In this document: piece by piece, positions 33,153 through 41,978 of the stretch | Layout: each line of letters opens with the position of its first letter | How positions within the stretch are numbered: position 1 is the stretch's first letter | Assembly (NCBI GenBank): GCA_036000965.1 | Contig: DASYUT010000161.1 | Coordinates: 1-63,134, forward strand | From: Actinomycetes bacterium | GTDB taxonomy: Bacteria; Actinomycetota; CALGFH01 | DNA: 63,134 nucleotides | Reading direction: 5' to 3' | Notes under the pieces: model-generated | The model's database searches: none | Told to the model about the DNA's origin: nothing | The model's input: only the letters and a program-made list of their open reading frames with translations | Translations under genes and position numbers: made by a program

Positions 33153-36100
33153 TCAGCGCAGCAGTAGCACCAGGGGCAGGACCGGGCCGGCGCCGGCCTG
33201 GCGCAGGGCGGCGCCGGCGGTGGTCAAGGTCCAGCGGGAGCTGGCCACGTCGTCGACCAGCAGCACGGCGCCGGGCGGCACGAGGTCGGCAGCGGCCACC
33301 GCGACCGCACCGTGCACGTTGCGGCACTGGTGGGTGCTGTTGGACATGGAGGCCTGGGGGGTGGCGTCCCGGGTCCGCTCGAGGACCGGGTGCAGCGGGA
33401 GCCGGCCGAGGTCGGCGATGCGGGCGGCCAGGCTCTCCACCAGCCGGGGGTGGGAGCGTGAAGGCACGAACGTCACCCAGCTCGGCCGGGTCGCCCACTC
33501 CCAGCGGGCGAGCAGCCGGACCACTGCCCGTACCACCTCGTCGGGCACCGGCCCGTCGGTCGCCAGCAGCCCGGCGATGACCCGCCCCCAGCCGGCGTCG
33601 GCCGCCCCGGCCATGGCCAGCGCCCGCCCGGGCTCCACCCGCAGCTCGGGCGGGATGGTGCCGACCAGGCCGTCCACGCCCCGCGGCCATAGCCGGCGGG
33701 GCTCGACCACGGTGTCCCGGCCGAGCAGGAACGCGCTCGCCTCGGCAGCGAGCGCCGGGTCGACCTCGGCCGCGGGCCGCTGCCCGGTGCAGTTGGCGCA
33801 GCGGCCGCACTCGGCCGGGTCCGGGTCGTCGAGCTGGCGGCGCAGGTAGGCCATGAGGCAGGCGTCGGTGGTGGCGTAGGCGACCATCGCGGCCTGCTCG
33901 GCCTCGCGGGCGGCAGCGACCCGGCCGTGGCGCTCCTCGTCGTAGGTCCAGGGAGCGCCGGTGCGCGTCCAGCCCCCGCGCTCGCGGCGCACCGCCCCCT
34001 CCACGTCCAGGACCTTGAGCATCGCCTCGATGCGGCCGCGGCCGAGGTTCACCGCCTCCTCGATCGCGGCCGCTGGTACCGGCCCGGACGCCCGCTGCAG
34101 GGTGCCCAGCACCCTCGCCACCAGGTCGCGGGGCGGGAACGCGGTGGTCGCGAACCAGTCCCAGATCGAGCGGTCCTCCGCACCGCACAGCAGCACCGCC
34201 TCGGCCCGCGGCAGGGCCCGGCCGGCCCGGCCGACCTGCTGGTAGTAGGTGACGGGGGAGTCGGGGGACTGGAAGTGGACCACGAAGGCCAGGTCGGGCT
34301 TGTCGAAGCCCATGCCAAGGGCGGAGGTGGCCACCACCGCCTTGACCTGGCCCGCCCGCAGGGCGTCCTCGACCGCGGCGCGCTCCTCGGGGTCGGCCTT
34401 GCCGCTGTAGGAGCGCGCGTCGACCCCCCGCGACCGGAGCCAGGCGGTGACCCGCTCGGTGTCGGCCACGGTGAGGCAGTAGACGATGCCGGAGCCGGGC
34501 AGCCGGGGGACCTGCTCGGCGAGCCAGGCCAGCCGCTCGGCCTGGCTCGGCAGCCGCAGGACCGACAGGACCAGGCTCTCGCGGTCGAGCGGCCCACGCA
34601 GGGTCACTGGCGCGACGCCGAGCTGGTCGGCGACGTCGGCCATGACCCGGTGGTTGGCGGTGGCCGTGGTCGCCAGCACCGGCACGTCCGGCCCGATGGC
34701 GTCGAGCACCCGGATGATGCGCCGGTAGTCGGGGCGGAAGTCGTGGCCCCAGTCGGAGATGCAGTGCGCCTCGTCGATGACCAGGAGCCCGGCCGCGGCC
34801 GACAGGGTGGGCAGCACGTCGGTGCGGAACTGGGGGTTGTTGAGCCGTTCGGGCGAGACCAGCAGCAGGTCGACCCCGCCCGCGGCCAGCGACCGCTCCA
34901 CCTCCGACCACTCGTCGTGGTTGGTCGAGTTGATCGTGGCGGCGCGGATGCCGATGCGCCGCGCGGCCTCGATCTGGTCGCGCATCAGCGCGAGCAGCGG
35001 CGACACGAGCAGCGTGGGGCCGGCTCCGGCGTCGCGCAGCAGGCGGGTGGCCAGGAAGTACACGGCCGACTTGCCCCAGCCGGTCCGCTGGACGACCAGC
35101 GCCCGCCGGCGGTCCACGACGAGCGCGCCGACGGCGGCGAGCTGGTCGGGGCGGAGCACCGCTCCCGGACCGGCCAGCGCCGCGAGCAGCTCCTGGGCCC
35201 GCGCCGGGAGCGTGGCCGGATCGACCGGCCGCGCCGGCGGGCCGGACCGCCGGGCCGGGGCGGGCGCCGGGCCGCCCACCGGGCCTGTGCCGCCGGCGGT
35301 TGGGACCGGGCCGCCGCCCGCCGGGTCGGGGCCCGGGCGGGCCCGGACGCGGCCGTTGGCAGATGGCGTGGCGCCGTTCCCGGTCCGGGTCGCCGGCAGG
35401 GTGGTCGCCTCGGGACGGCCACGGCTGTCGGTGGCTGGTCGGGCACCAGTGCCGCCGTTGGCCGCCGGCGAGGCAGCCTCGGACCGGCGGCGGGTGTCGG
35501 CGCGGCGCAGGGTGCGGCCGCAGCGGGGCCACGGGGCCCAGCCCGCGGGCAGCGGCGGCCCCGGGAGCCACTCGAGGTCGGCGAGGGTGCCGAGGCCTCG
35601 GGCCGCGGCCTCGGCGAGGTGGATGCGGAGCAGGTGCGCGGTGGCGCGCGCGTCGGACAGGGCCGAGTGCGGCTCGGCGTGCTCGATGCCGAAGGTCTGG
35701 CAGCAGTCCACCAGCCGGCATTCCACCTCGGGGTGGAGCAGCCGGGTGAGCTGCGCCGTGCACAGCGCCGCGACAGGTGGGAGCGTGCGGCCGGCGAGCT
35801 GGAACTCCCCCCGGAGGAAGCCGATGTCGAACAGGACGTTGTGGGCGACCACGACGGCGCCCTGCAGCAGCCCGGCCACGTCGCCGGCGACCTCGGCGAA
35901 GGCTGGCGCGCCGGCGACCATGCCGTCGGTGATGCCGTGGATCTCGGTGGCCTCGACCGGCCGGTCCGGGGCCAGGAGGGTCTCGTACTCCTCGACCACC
36001 GACCCGTCGGGCGCCAGGCGCACGATGCCGATCTCGAGGGCCCGGTGCAGCGGCCACGGCTGCGTGCCGGTCGTCTCGAGGTCGACCACCGCCCAGGGGG

Positions 36101-36212
36101 TGGCGCCGAGCTCGGCCCGGGCCGAGCTCGGCGCGCCGTCCTCTGGCAGCTCGTCCCGGTCGGGGCGGCCCTCGGACGTCGCCGAGCCCGCCTGGCTCAC
36201 CCCACCGGCCAT
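33153..36212 (-). CDS. recQ: Exonuclease-RecQ helicase-phosphoribosyltransferase-like fusion protein
   Basis: 1019 aa from ATG 36212, which has GGAGGGG upstream. Three domains are fused. (1) A DEDDh exonuclease (epsilon/RNase T-like), residues about 38-215, with VVDLETTG (D44, E46), VVAHNVLFDIGFL and HSALSDARATAHLL. (2) After an Arg/Pro/Gly linker, a RecQ-type helicase with VVQRTGWGKSAVYF (Walker A), LLVIDEAHCISDWGHDFRPDY, ATTATANHRV, TSALGMGFDKPDLAFVVHF and YYQQVGRAGR, plus the zinc site DACLMAYLRRQLDD and ECGRCANC. (3) A C-terminal PRTase-like motif VLLVDDVASSRWTLTTAG. RecQ unwinds DNA 3' to 5' during repair; the attached exonuclease gives a Werner-protein-like layout. Confidence 0.9.
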   Translation of the reverse strand: MAGGVSQAGSATSEGRPDRDELPEDGAPSSARAELGATPWAVVDLETTGTQPWPLHRALEIGIVRLAPDGSVVEEYETLLAPDRPVEATEIHGITDGMVAGAPAFAEVAGDVAGLLQGAVVVAHNVLFDIGFLRGEFQLAGRTLPPVAALCTAQLTRLLHPEVECRLVDCCQTFGIEHAEPHSALSDARATAHLLRIHLAEAAARGLGTLADLEWLPGPPLPAGWAPWPRCGRTLRRADTRRRSEAASPAANGGTGARPATDSRGRPEATTLPATRTGNGATPSANGRVRARPGPDPAGGGPVPTAGGTGPVGGPAPAPARRSGPPARPVDPATLPARAQELLAALAGPGAVLRPDQLAAVGALVVDRRRALVVQRTGWGKSAVYFLATRLLRDAGAGPTLLVSPLLALMRDQIEAARRIGIRAATINSTNHDEWSEVERSLAAGGVDLLLVSPERLNNPQFRTDVLPTLSAAAGLLVIDEAHCISDWGHDFRPDYRRIIRVLDAIGPDVPVLATTATANHRVMADVADQLGVAPVTLRGPLDRESLVLSVLRLPSQAERLAWLAEQVPRLPGSGIVYCLTVADTERVTAWLRSRGVDARSYSGKADPEERAAVEDALRAGQVKAVVATSALGMGFDKPDLAFVVHFQSPDSPVTYYQQVGRAGRALPRAEAVLLCGAEDRSIWDWFATTAFPPRDLVARVLGTLQRASGPVPAAAIEEAVNLGRGRIEAMLKVLDVEGAVRRERGGWTRTGAPWTYDEERHGRVAAAREAEQAAMVAYATTDACLMAYLRRQLDDPDPAECGRCANCTGQRPAAEVDPALAAEASAFLLGRDTVVEPRRLWPRGVDGLVGTIPPELRVEPGRALAMAGAADAGWGRVIAGLLATDGPVPDEVVRAVVRLLARWEWATRPSWVTFVPSRSHPRLVESLAARIADLGRLPLHPVLERTRDATPQASMSNSTHQCRNVHGAVAVAAADLVPPGAVLLVDDVASSRWTLTTAGAALRQAGAGPVLPLVLLLR

Positions 36213-36302
36213 GCCGCCGCTCCCCTCCGGGCACCAGTACCCCATCAGGCGGCAGCATACGGCCCGCCCCGGACAACAGGAGACCCGCCCGGCCCGTCCT
36301 GT

Positions 36303-36377
36303 GGACGCCCGGAGGGCGGTGTCAACTGGACGCCCGGAGGGCGGTGTCAACTGGACGCCCGGAGGCCGGTGTCAACC
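36303..36377. repeat. 3 x 25-bp tandem repeat between recQ and a small ORF
   Basis: Units at 36303-36327, 36328-36352 and 36353-36377 share GGACGCCCGGAGG(G/C)CGGTG followed by TCAAC(T/C). On the minus strand each contains TTGAC, and the TGA of the last copy is the stop codon of the 55-aa ORF. A partial fourth copy continues to about 36386. Confidence 0.94.
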
Positions 36378-36539
36378 GGCGGTGTCGGCGGCCGCGGCCA
36401 GCTCGGCGGCGACCGCGTCGGCGCCCAGGCCGATCATCCAGGTCAGTGGGACGTCCGGGGAGAAGCGTCGCATGGTGGCGTCGAGCTCGGCCTTGGAAGC
36501 GTCGTCGAGTTGGGGGGCGCCTCCGGCCAGCCGCCACAC
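36372..36539 (-). CDS. Possible small protein or gene remnant (55 aa)
   Basis: 55 aa from GTG 36539; no good ribosome site is visible and the frame stays open upstream (…QREVVWRLAGG). The composition looks coding rather than random: LDDASKAELDATMRRFSPDV, PLTWMIGLGADAVAAELAAA. Its stop lies in the last copy of the 25-bp repeat. It may be a real small gene, or the 3' remnant of a longer one. I do not recognise a family. Confidence 0.35.
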   Translation of the reverse strand: MWRLAGGAPQLDDASKAELDATMRRFSPDVPLTWMIGLGADAVAAELAAAADTAG

Positions 36540-36625
36540 AACTTCCCGTTGATGCGCTGGCGGCTGCCGCAGCAGCCGCCAGCGCGCGGGGCGGGCCGGC
36601 CTGCCCCGCCCCGCCCCGACGTAGG

Positions 36626-37261
36626 TCAGCGCTGCTCGGCCAGCACCACCGTGCTGAGGATCTTGTCGGCAAAGGTCTGCCTGCGCGCGTCGAACGCCGC
36701 GTAGATGTAGCCGACGAGGCAGATCCCGTCCAGGAAGTGGCAGATGTCGCGCACGAACGCCATCAGGGGCCCGATCGGCTGCCCGTCCGACATGCGCACC
36801 AGCCGCAGGTTGAGGGCCTTCTTGCCCCAGCTCTGCCCCGTCTGGCCCTGCATGATCCAGCGGTTGTAGATCCAGATGCCGAGGCTGAGCAGCCAGCCGA
36901 GCGCCGCCAGGATCCCCAGCCCGACCGACGGGCTGCCGTCGGTGGCCGACAGGTTGTACGGCGTCACCAGGATGATGGCCGGGATGGCCTGGATGAGCCC
37001 GTCGATCAGGTAGGCGCCGACACGCTGGATCCAGCTTGCCAGCGGCCGTCCCATGTAGAAGCCTGGCTGGTCGGTGGTGTAGCCGGGCTGTCCGTAGCCG
37101 GCGCCGGCCGGCGCCGACGGGTATGGGGATGTCCCCCCGTAGCCCGGCTGCGCCGGCTGCTCGTAGGCCGGCGGCTGGCCGTACTGCGGCGGCCGGTCGT
37201 ACTGCGGCGGCTGGCTCGAGCCTGGCTGCTCGGGCTCGTTCGGTCCGTACCCCTGTGTCAT
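36626..37261 (-). CDS. RDD family membrane protein with Tyr/Pro/Gln-rich N-terminus
   Basis: 211 aa from ATG 37261 (GGGAAGGAG upstream). Residues 1-70 are a low-complexity Pro/Gln/Tyr/Gly region (RPPQYGQPPAYEQPAQPGYG). The RDD domain follows: MGRPLASWIQRVGAYLIDGL, helices around 88-130, QGQTGQSWGKKALNLRLVRM and FDARRQTFADKILSTVVLAE. It closely resembles the next gene, so the pair probably arose by duplication. It is an inner-membrane protein of unknown function. Confidence 0.9.
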   Translation of the reverse strand: MTQGYGPNEPEQPGSSQPPQYDRPPQYGQPPAYEQPAQPGYGGTSPYPSAPAGAGYGQPGYTTDQPGFYMGRPLASWIQRVGAYLIDGLIQAIPAIILVTPYNLSATDGSPSVGLGILAALGWLLSLGIWIYNRWIMQGQTGQSWGKKALNLRLVRMSDGQPIGPLMAFVRDICHFLDGICLVGYIYAAFDARRQTFADKILSTVVLAEQR

Positions 37262-37290
37262 TTGACTCCTTCCCTTCCAGGGGTGCTCGG

Positions 37291-37851
37291 CTATCTGCCG
37301 GCGAGCACCACCGTGTTCACGATCTTGTCGGCAAAGGTCTGCCTGCGCGCGTCCCAGAGCGGGAACAGGTAGCCGATCAGGCAGATCCCGTCCAGGGTGT
37401 GGAGCAGGTCACGCACGAAGGCCATGACCGCCCCCACCGGCAGCCCGTCCGCCATGCGGACCAGCTTCAGGTTGAAGACCCGCTTGCCCCAGCTCTGCCC
37501 GGTCCGGCCCTGGGTGAGCAGCCGGTTGGCCACGTACAGGACGAAAGCGGCCAGGTAGCCCATGAGGATGATGCCGCCCCCCGTGCTGCTGTCCCCCTGG
37601 CCAGCCGCGCTGGCCAGGACGCCGGCGACGATGACAGGCACGAAGGTCACCATCTGGTCGATGAGGTAGGCGCCGACCCGCTGGGGCCAGTTGGCCAGCT
37701 GCCGCCCCATGTAGGTCCCGGGTCCCTCGAGGGGCGCGTAGCCGGGCTGGCCGTAGCCGGGCGGGACGGACGGGTACCCGGGAACCGGCGGGTGTCCAGG
37801 CTGACCGGAGCCGGGCCGGCCCGGCTCCGGTGGCGGATATCCTTGGGACAT
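37291..37851 (-). CDS. RDD family membrane protein
   Basis: 186 aa from ATG 37851, with AAGGGG upstream. A short Pro/Gly/Tyr-rich N-terminus leads to MGRQLANWPQRVGAYLIDQM, two hydrophobic segments, QGRTGQSWGKRVFNLKLVRM and WDARRQTFADKIVNTVVLAG. It is a close paralog of the gene 29 bp downstream and a more distant one of the gene at 17.2 kb. The cluster continues upstream with a DUF4870 protein and a DUF2752 protein on the same strand. Confidence 0.9.
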   Translation of the reverse strand: MSQGYPPPEPGRPGSGQPGHPPVPGYPSVPPGYGQPGYAPLEGPGTYMGRQLANWPQRVGAYLIDQMVTFVPVIVAGVLASAAGQGDSSTGGGIILMGYLAAFVLYVANRLLTQGRTGQSWGKRVFNLKLVRMADGLPVGAVMAFVRDLLHTLDGICLIGYLFPLWDARRQTFADKIVNTVVLAGR

Positions 37852-37910
37852 CGAGTCGGTTCCCCTTACGTGCTCGTGGGCCGAGCGCGTCTGCGCCCGC
37901 GGCCCCGTGC

Positions 37911-38549
37911 TCACACCGGCTTGGCCTGCTGCTCGGCGATGTCGCCGAGCACGGGAAGCTTGAAGTGCCGGCCCGAGAAGCCCTGGATCATCAGCACGAT
38001 CCACACCACGAAGAACGCGAGCGACAGCAGGAACAGCAACAGGTCGAGCACGGTCCCGGTGATGATGCTGTTGAGGATGCTGACGGCGATCCAGACCGCC
38101 CCGAACAGGATCGCCTGCATGGCGTGGAAGCGGACCTCCGGGCGCTTGTCGGTGAAGAAGAAGATCAGCCCCGTGATGAAGGTCAGCACATAGGACAGGC
38201 CGGATGCCACGTTCTCGGCCAGCCCGCCACTCTGCTGGGACTGGTACCCGGGTGGCGGGCCCGCGGGCGGGTAGCCGCCCGGCGGCTGCTGTTCCCAGGC
38301 CTGCCCCGGCTGGCCCTGCCAGCCGGCCGACCCGGACGGGGGTGGGGGCGGCGACCCGTAGCCCTGCTGCTGGCCCCAGTCGCCGGGCGGGGGTGGCGGG
38401 GACGGCGGGGACGACCACCCGCCCTGGCCCGCCGGGGGTGTCCCGGCCGGCGGGTAGTCCGGCTGGGGAGGGTTCACCGGTGCGCCCTGGTCCTCGGGGT
38501 CCCGGCGTGGCTCGTCGGGCAGGTCCCGAGGTGGGGTTCCCTCGTTCAT
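37911..38549 (-). CDS. DUF4870 (Tic20-like) membrane protein
   Basis: 212 aa from ATG 38549 with AAGGAGG upstream. About 110 residues of Pro/Gly/Gln-rich sequence precede a DUF4870 domain: ASGLSYVLTFITGLIFFFTD, EVRFHAMQAILFGAVW and two further helices, ending in GFSGRHFKLPVLGDIAEQQA. The E-V-R-F-H-A-x-Q motif is the domain signature. The domain is found in small membrane proteins of unknown function. Its layout mirrors the neighbouring RDD proteins, a disordered Pro-rich head plus a small membrane domain. Confidence 0.88.
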   Translation of the reverse strand: MNEGTPPRDLPDEPRRDPEDQGAPVNPPQPDYPPAGTPPAGQGGWSSPPSPPPPPGDWGQQQGYGSPPPPPSGSAGWQGQPGQAWEQQPPGGYPPAGPPPGYQSQQSGGLAENVASGLSYVLTFITGLIFFFTDKRPEVRFHAMQAILFGAVWIAVSILNSIITGTVLDLLLFLLSLAFFVVWIVLMIQGFSGRHFKLPVLGDIAEQQAKPV

Positions 38550-38613
38550 AGGTCCTCCTTGTCGTACGGGCGGCTCGACCGGTCCAGCGCCGGGCGAACA
38601 TCGTGGCGATGCG

Positions 38614-39081
38614 TCATATCCGACCGAACCGGTGCAGCTGGAACAGCCAGCTCCCTACCGCGAGCACCCCGACCACGAGCCGGACGTGGCGCTGGCGGGC
38701 GGGCGGCCACGTGGTGGCCTCGGGGGCCAGGCCGGCCGCCCTTGCCGCCATGAGCACCGTCATGACCAGGGTCATCCCGGCGAGCAGGAGCACGAACGGG
38801 TTGGCGGCGAGCGCGGCCTGCAGGTGGCCGGCTGCCAGCGAGGTGGCCGCCGTGGTCATCCCGCACATCGGGCAGGGGATGCCGGTGGTCAGCCGCAGCA
38901 GGCAGGGCGCCGTCAGCCCGGTGGCGTGGCTGGCGGCCGGGTAGACGAACGAGGCACCAGCCGCCACCAGGCCGGTCAGCGCCAGGCGCTCGGGCGTCGA
39001 GGTCGGGCGCCATGCCAGGAGGCAGGCGACGGATGGCCGGGTGAGTCGGGCAGCTCGTGCGGGCGTCTCCGTGTTCGACAT
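38614..39081 (-). CDS. DUF2752 membrane protein
   Basis: 155 aa from ATG 39081. The family motif IPCPMCGMTTAATSLAAGHL (CPxCGxT) lies between two membrane helices; further helices are at the N-terminus (LALTGLVAAGASFVYPAASH) and C-terminus (LVVGVLAVGSWLFQLHRFG). DUF2752 proteins are small inner-membrane proteins with a Cys pair, of unknown function. The gene is first in a run of four small membrane-protein genes on the minus strand. Confidence 0.88.
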   Translation of the reverse strand: MSNTETPARAARLTRPSVACLLAWRPTSTPERLALTGLVAAGASFVYPAASHATGLTAPCLLRLTTGIPCPMCGMTTAATSLAAGHLQAALAANPFVLLLAGMTLVMTVLMAARAAGLAPEATTWPPARQRHVRLVVGVLAVGSWLFQLHRFGRI

Positions 39082-39483
39082 GTCCGTCCTGCTCCAGGGC
39101 AACGCAGGCCATGCTCACCGCGTCGATTCCGTGCGGGTCGGCGCAGTGAACCATATGCGCATGGGCGCAGCAATCCTTGTACTCCTTCGGAACGCGTTCG
39201 TCCCGCTGTAGCCGCTCGGCCGCCTGGTCGGCGAGCGTCGTGCCCGTGGCAGCGTCCCGGCCTCGGGGGATCGCTGCCTCGGGGGATCGCTGCCTGGGGG
39301 ATCCCAGCCTCGGGAACCGCGACCTCGGGGATCCCGGCCTGGGGATCCCGGCCGGGGGGGGGGTTCCGCCCTCCCGTTCCAGGCCACGGGGTTGCCGGCC
39401 GGGGAGCCGGGTGGCAGCATCCGTTTCCGGTCGGGTCCGTGACCGGGACGCCCGACCACCAGATCGACCAGGCCGGGGGCAAC
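39082..39483. other. 402-bp intergenic region upstream of purN
   Basis: Between DUF2752 (minus) and purN (plus). It holds an AT-richer stretch (about 39100-39200) and an array of imperfect GATCCC/GATCGC repeats at 39258-39360 (CCTCGGGGGATCGCTG and relatives, alternating with CGGGGATCCCGG). A minus-strand frame across 39085-39260 looks locally protein-like but has no start. No promoter could be set with confidence. Confidence 0.45.
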
Positions 39484-40257
39484 ATGGCAGACGTCAGGCG
39501 GATGGTCGTGCTGGTGTCCGGCCACGGCTCGAATCTCCAGTCGCTCATGGACGCAGCCGCCGACCCGTCCTACGGGGCCGAGGTGGTGCTCGTGGCAAGC
39601 GACCGGCCGGGCGCGTACGGCCTCGAGCGGGCCCGGGCGGCCGGCGTCGAGACCGCGGTGGTCCGACCCGTCGACTTCCCCGACCGGGCCGCGTTCGACG
39701 AGGCCCTGACCGGCGTGGTCGCCGCGGCCCGGCCCGATGTCGTCTGCCTGGCCGGGTTCATGCGGATCCTCGGCCCCCGGTTCGTCCGCAGCTTCCCCGA
39801 CCGCATCGTCAACACCCACCCGAGCCTGCTGCCCGCCTTCCGGGGCGTTCACGCCGTCCGTGACGCCCTGGCCTACGGCGTTCGGGTGACGGGCTGCACC
39901 GTCCACCTCGTCGACGAGGAGGTCGACCATGGCCCGGTGCTCATGCAGGCGCCGGTCGCGGTCGAGGACGGCGACGACGAGGCGAGCCTGCACGACCGCA
40001 TCAAGCAAGAGGAGCACCGGCTCCTGCCCGCCGCGGTCCGGCTGGTCGCGCACGGCCGGGTGCGCCTGGACGGCAGGCGCGCCCGGCTGCTGGCCGGCGG
40101 CCCCGAGCCCGCCGCGATTCCGGGCCCCGCTGCCGGTCCGGGCACTGCTGCCGGTCCGGGCACTGCTGCCGGTCCGGGCACTGCTGCCGGCCCTGCCGGC
40201 AGCGGACGCCGCGGGCGGGCGCCCGACCGCGAGCCCATCGACGGAGGAACGCCGTGA
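39484..40257 (+). CDS. purN: Phosphoribosylglycinamide formyltransferase (PurN) with repetitive C-terminal tail
   Basis: 257 aa from ATG 39484. The formyl-transfer core is complete: [17 protein letters not shown] at the N-terminus, [13 protein letters not shown], the catalytic [20 protein letters not shown] (His of HPSLLP) and [16 protein letters not shown] (catalytic Asp). About 50 residues beyond the usual end form an Ala/Pro/Gly tail with AAGPGT repeats encoded by an 18-bp tandem repeat. It formylates GAR with 10-formyl-THF in purine synthesis. Its stop overlaps the purH GTG in GTGA. Confidence 0.94.
   Translation: MADVRRMVVLVSGHGSNLQSLMDAAADPSYGAEVVLVASDRPGAYGLERARAAGVETAVVRPVDFPDRAAFDEALTGVVAAARPDVVCLAGFMRILGPRFVRSFPDRIVNTHPSLLPAFRGVHAVRDALAYGVRVTGCTVHLVDEEVDHGPVLMQAPVAVEDGDDEASLHDRIKQEEHRLLPAAVRLVAHGRVRLDGRRARLLAGGPEPAAIPGPAAGPGTAAGPGTAAGPGTAAGPAGSGRRGRAPDREPIDGGTP
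40129..40182 (+). repeat. 3 x 18-bp in-frame repeat in the purN tail
   Basis: GCTGCCGGTCCGGGCACT is perfectly repeated at 40129-40146, 40147-40164 and 40165-40182, followed by a partial copy. It encodes AAGPGT units. Confidence 0.95.
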
Positions 40258-41839
40258 CCGACCGCCAACCCATCCACCGCGCCCTCGTCTCGGTGTTCGA
40301 CAAGGCCGGCCTCGAGCGGCTCGCTGCGGCCCTGCGGGCGGCCGGCGTCGAGGTGGTGTCGACCGGCTCCACCGCCCAGGCCCTCGAAGGGCACGGCCTG
40401 ACCGTCACCCGGGTCGAGACGGTCACCGGCTTCCCGGAACTGCTCGACGGCCGGGTCAAGACCCTGCATCCCAAGGTGCACGCCGGCCTGCTCGCCGACC
40501 GGCGCCGCCCCGAGCACGCCGCCCAGCTCCAGGCGGCCGGGGTCGCCCCGTTCGACCTGGTGGTCTGCAACCTCTACCCCTTCGAGGAGACGGTGGCTGA
40601 CCCCCGGGCCGGCGAGGACCTGGCCGTCGAGCGGATCGACGTCGGCGGCTCGGCCATGGTGCGGGCGGCGGCCAAGAACTTCGCGTCGGTCGCGGTCGTC
40701 TGCGACCCGGCCGACTACGGCCTGGTCGAGGCCGCGCTGGCCGCAGGCGGGACCACGCTGGCCGAGCGCCGCGCGCTGGCTGCGCGGGCGTTCGCCCGGA
40801 CCGCCGCCTACGACGGCGCGGTGGCGGCCTGGTTCACCCGCGACCAGGCGTTCCCGGCGACGCTGCCCCTCACCGCCCGGCTCGTGCAGACCCTCCGCTA
40901 CGGCGAGAACCCCCACCAGGCAGCCGCTTTCTACGCCCTCGGCGGTCCGGGTCCCGCCGTCACGCCCGGCCGGGCCGCCCCGCAGGGCCCCACCCCGGCC
41001 CCGCGGCTGGCGCCGGCAAGGAGCTGTCCTACAACAACCTGCTGGATGCCGACGCGGCCCTCGGCCTGGTCGCCGAGTACGCCGACCGTCCGTTCGCGGT
41101 GGTCGTCAAGCACACCAACCCGTGCGGCGCCGCACCCGGTGAGACCCTGGACGCCGCCTACGCCGCCGCCCTGGAAGGCGACCCGGTGAGCGCCTTCGGC
41201 GGCGTCGTGGGCCTGTCCCGAGCACTCGACGAGGCCACCGCGCAGCGCCTGGCCGGGGTGTTCACCGAGCTGGTGCTCGCCCCCGGGTTCGACGCCCCGG
41301 CCAGGCAGGTGCTGGCCGGCAAGCCGTCACTCCGGCTCCTCGAGGTGGACCTGGCCAGCCTGCCCGGAGCGGGCGGGGCCCGGTCCCTGGCCGTGCGGTC
41401 GGTGGCCGGTGGCCTGCTCGTGCAGGAGGCCGACCTCGCGGCCGACGACCCGGCCGCCTGGACGGTCGCGGCCGGCGCTCCGCCCGCGCCGGCCACCCTG
41501 GACGAGCTGGCCCTGGCCTGGACGGTGGCCAGGCACGTGAAGTCCAACGCGGTCGTGCTCGTCAACCACGGACGGGTGGTCGGCGTCGGCGCCGGCCAGA
41601 TGAGCCGGGTCGACTCGGTCCGGGTCGCGGTCGCCAAGGCCGGCGCCCGGGCCGTCGGCGCGGTGGCCGGAAGCGACGCGTTCTTCCCGTTCCCCGACGG
41701 CGTGGAGGAGCTGGCCGCCGCCGGGGTCCGGGCCGTGGCCCATCCCGGCGGCAGCGTCCGCGACGCCGAGGTGACCGCCGCCGCCGACCGCGCCGGCCTC
41801 ACCCTCGTGCTCACGGGCCGCCGCCACTTCCGCCACTGA
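40254..41839 (+). CDS. purH: Bifunctional AICAR transformylase/IMP cyclohydrolase (PurH), frameshifted
   Basis: The GTG 40254 start overlaps the purN stop. The first part (to about 40965) reads correctly: [51 protein letters not shown] and [15 protein letters not shown]. The rest (from about 41010 to 41839) continues in another frame: [33 protein letters not shown] and [21 protein letters not shown] net -1 shift is needed somewhere in 40930-41010, a run of short C and G homopolymers. Purines require this enzyme, so a missing base in the read data, or programmed slippage, is as likely as a true mutation. It performs the last two steps of IMP synthesis. Confidence 0.9.
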
Positions 41840-41978
41840 GTTGCGGGCCAGGACCTGGAACACACGCCGGCCTGGTCGATGTCGCGCTCGGCGTGCTCGT
41901 CCTGGTCACCGCGGCCGTAGCCATTGCAGCCGCGGTAGCGTTGCCGGGTACGCCGGTTGGAGGGAGCAAGGAGACAAG

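Noticed and set aside
39085-39260. Minus-strand frame reading VPKEYKDCCAHAHMVHC as a hidden gene
   Set aside because: It has no ATG, GTG or TTG before the protein-like stretch, runs into the shadow of the DUF2752 gene, and the local AT-richness explains its unusual composition.
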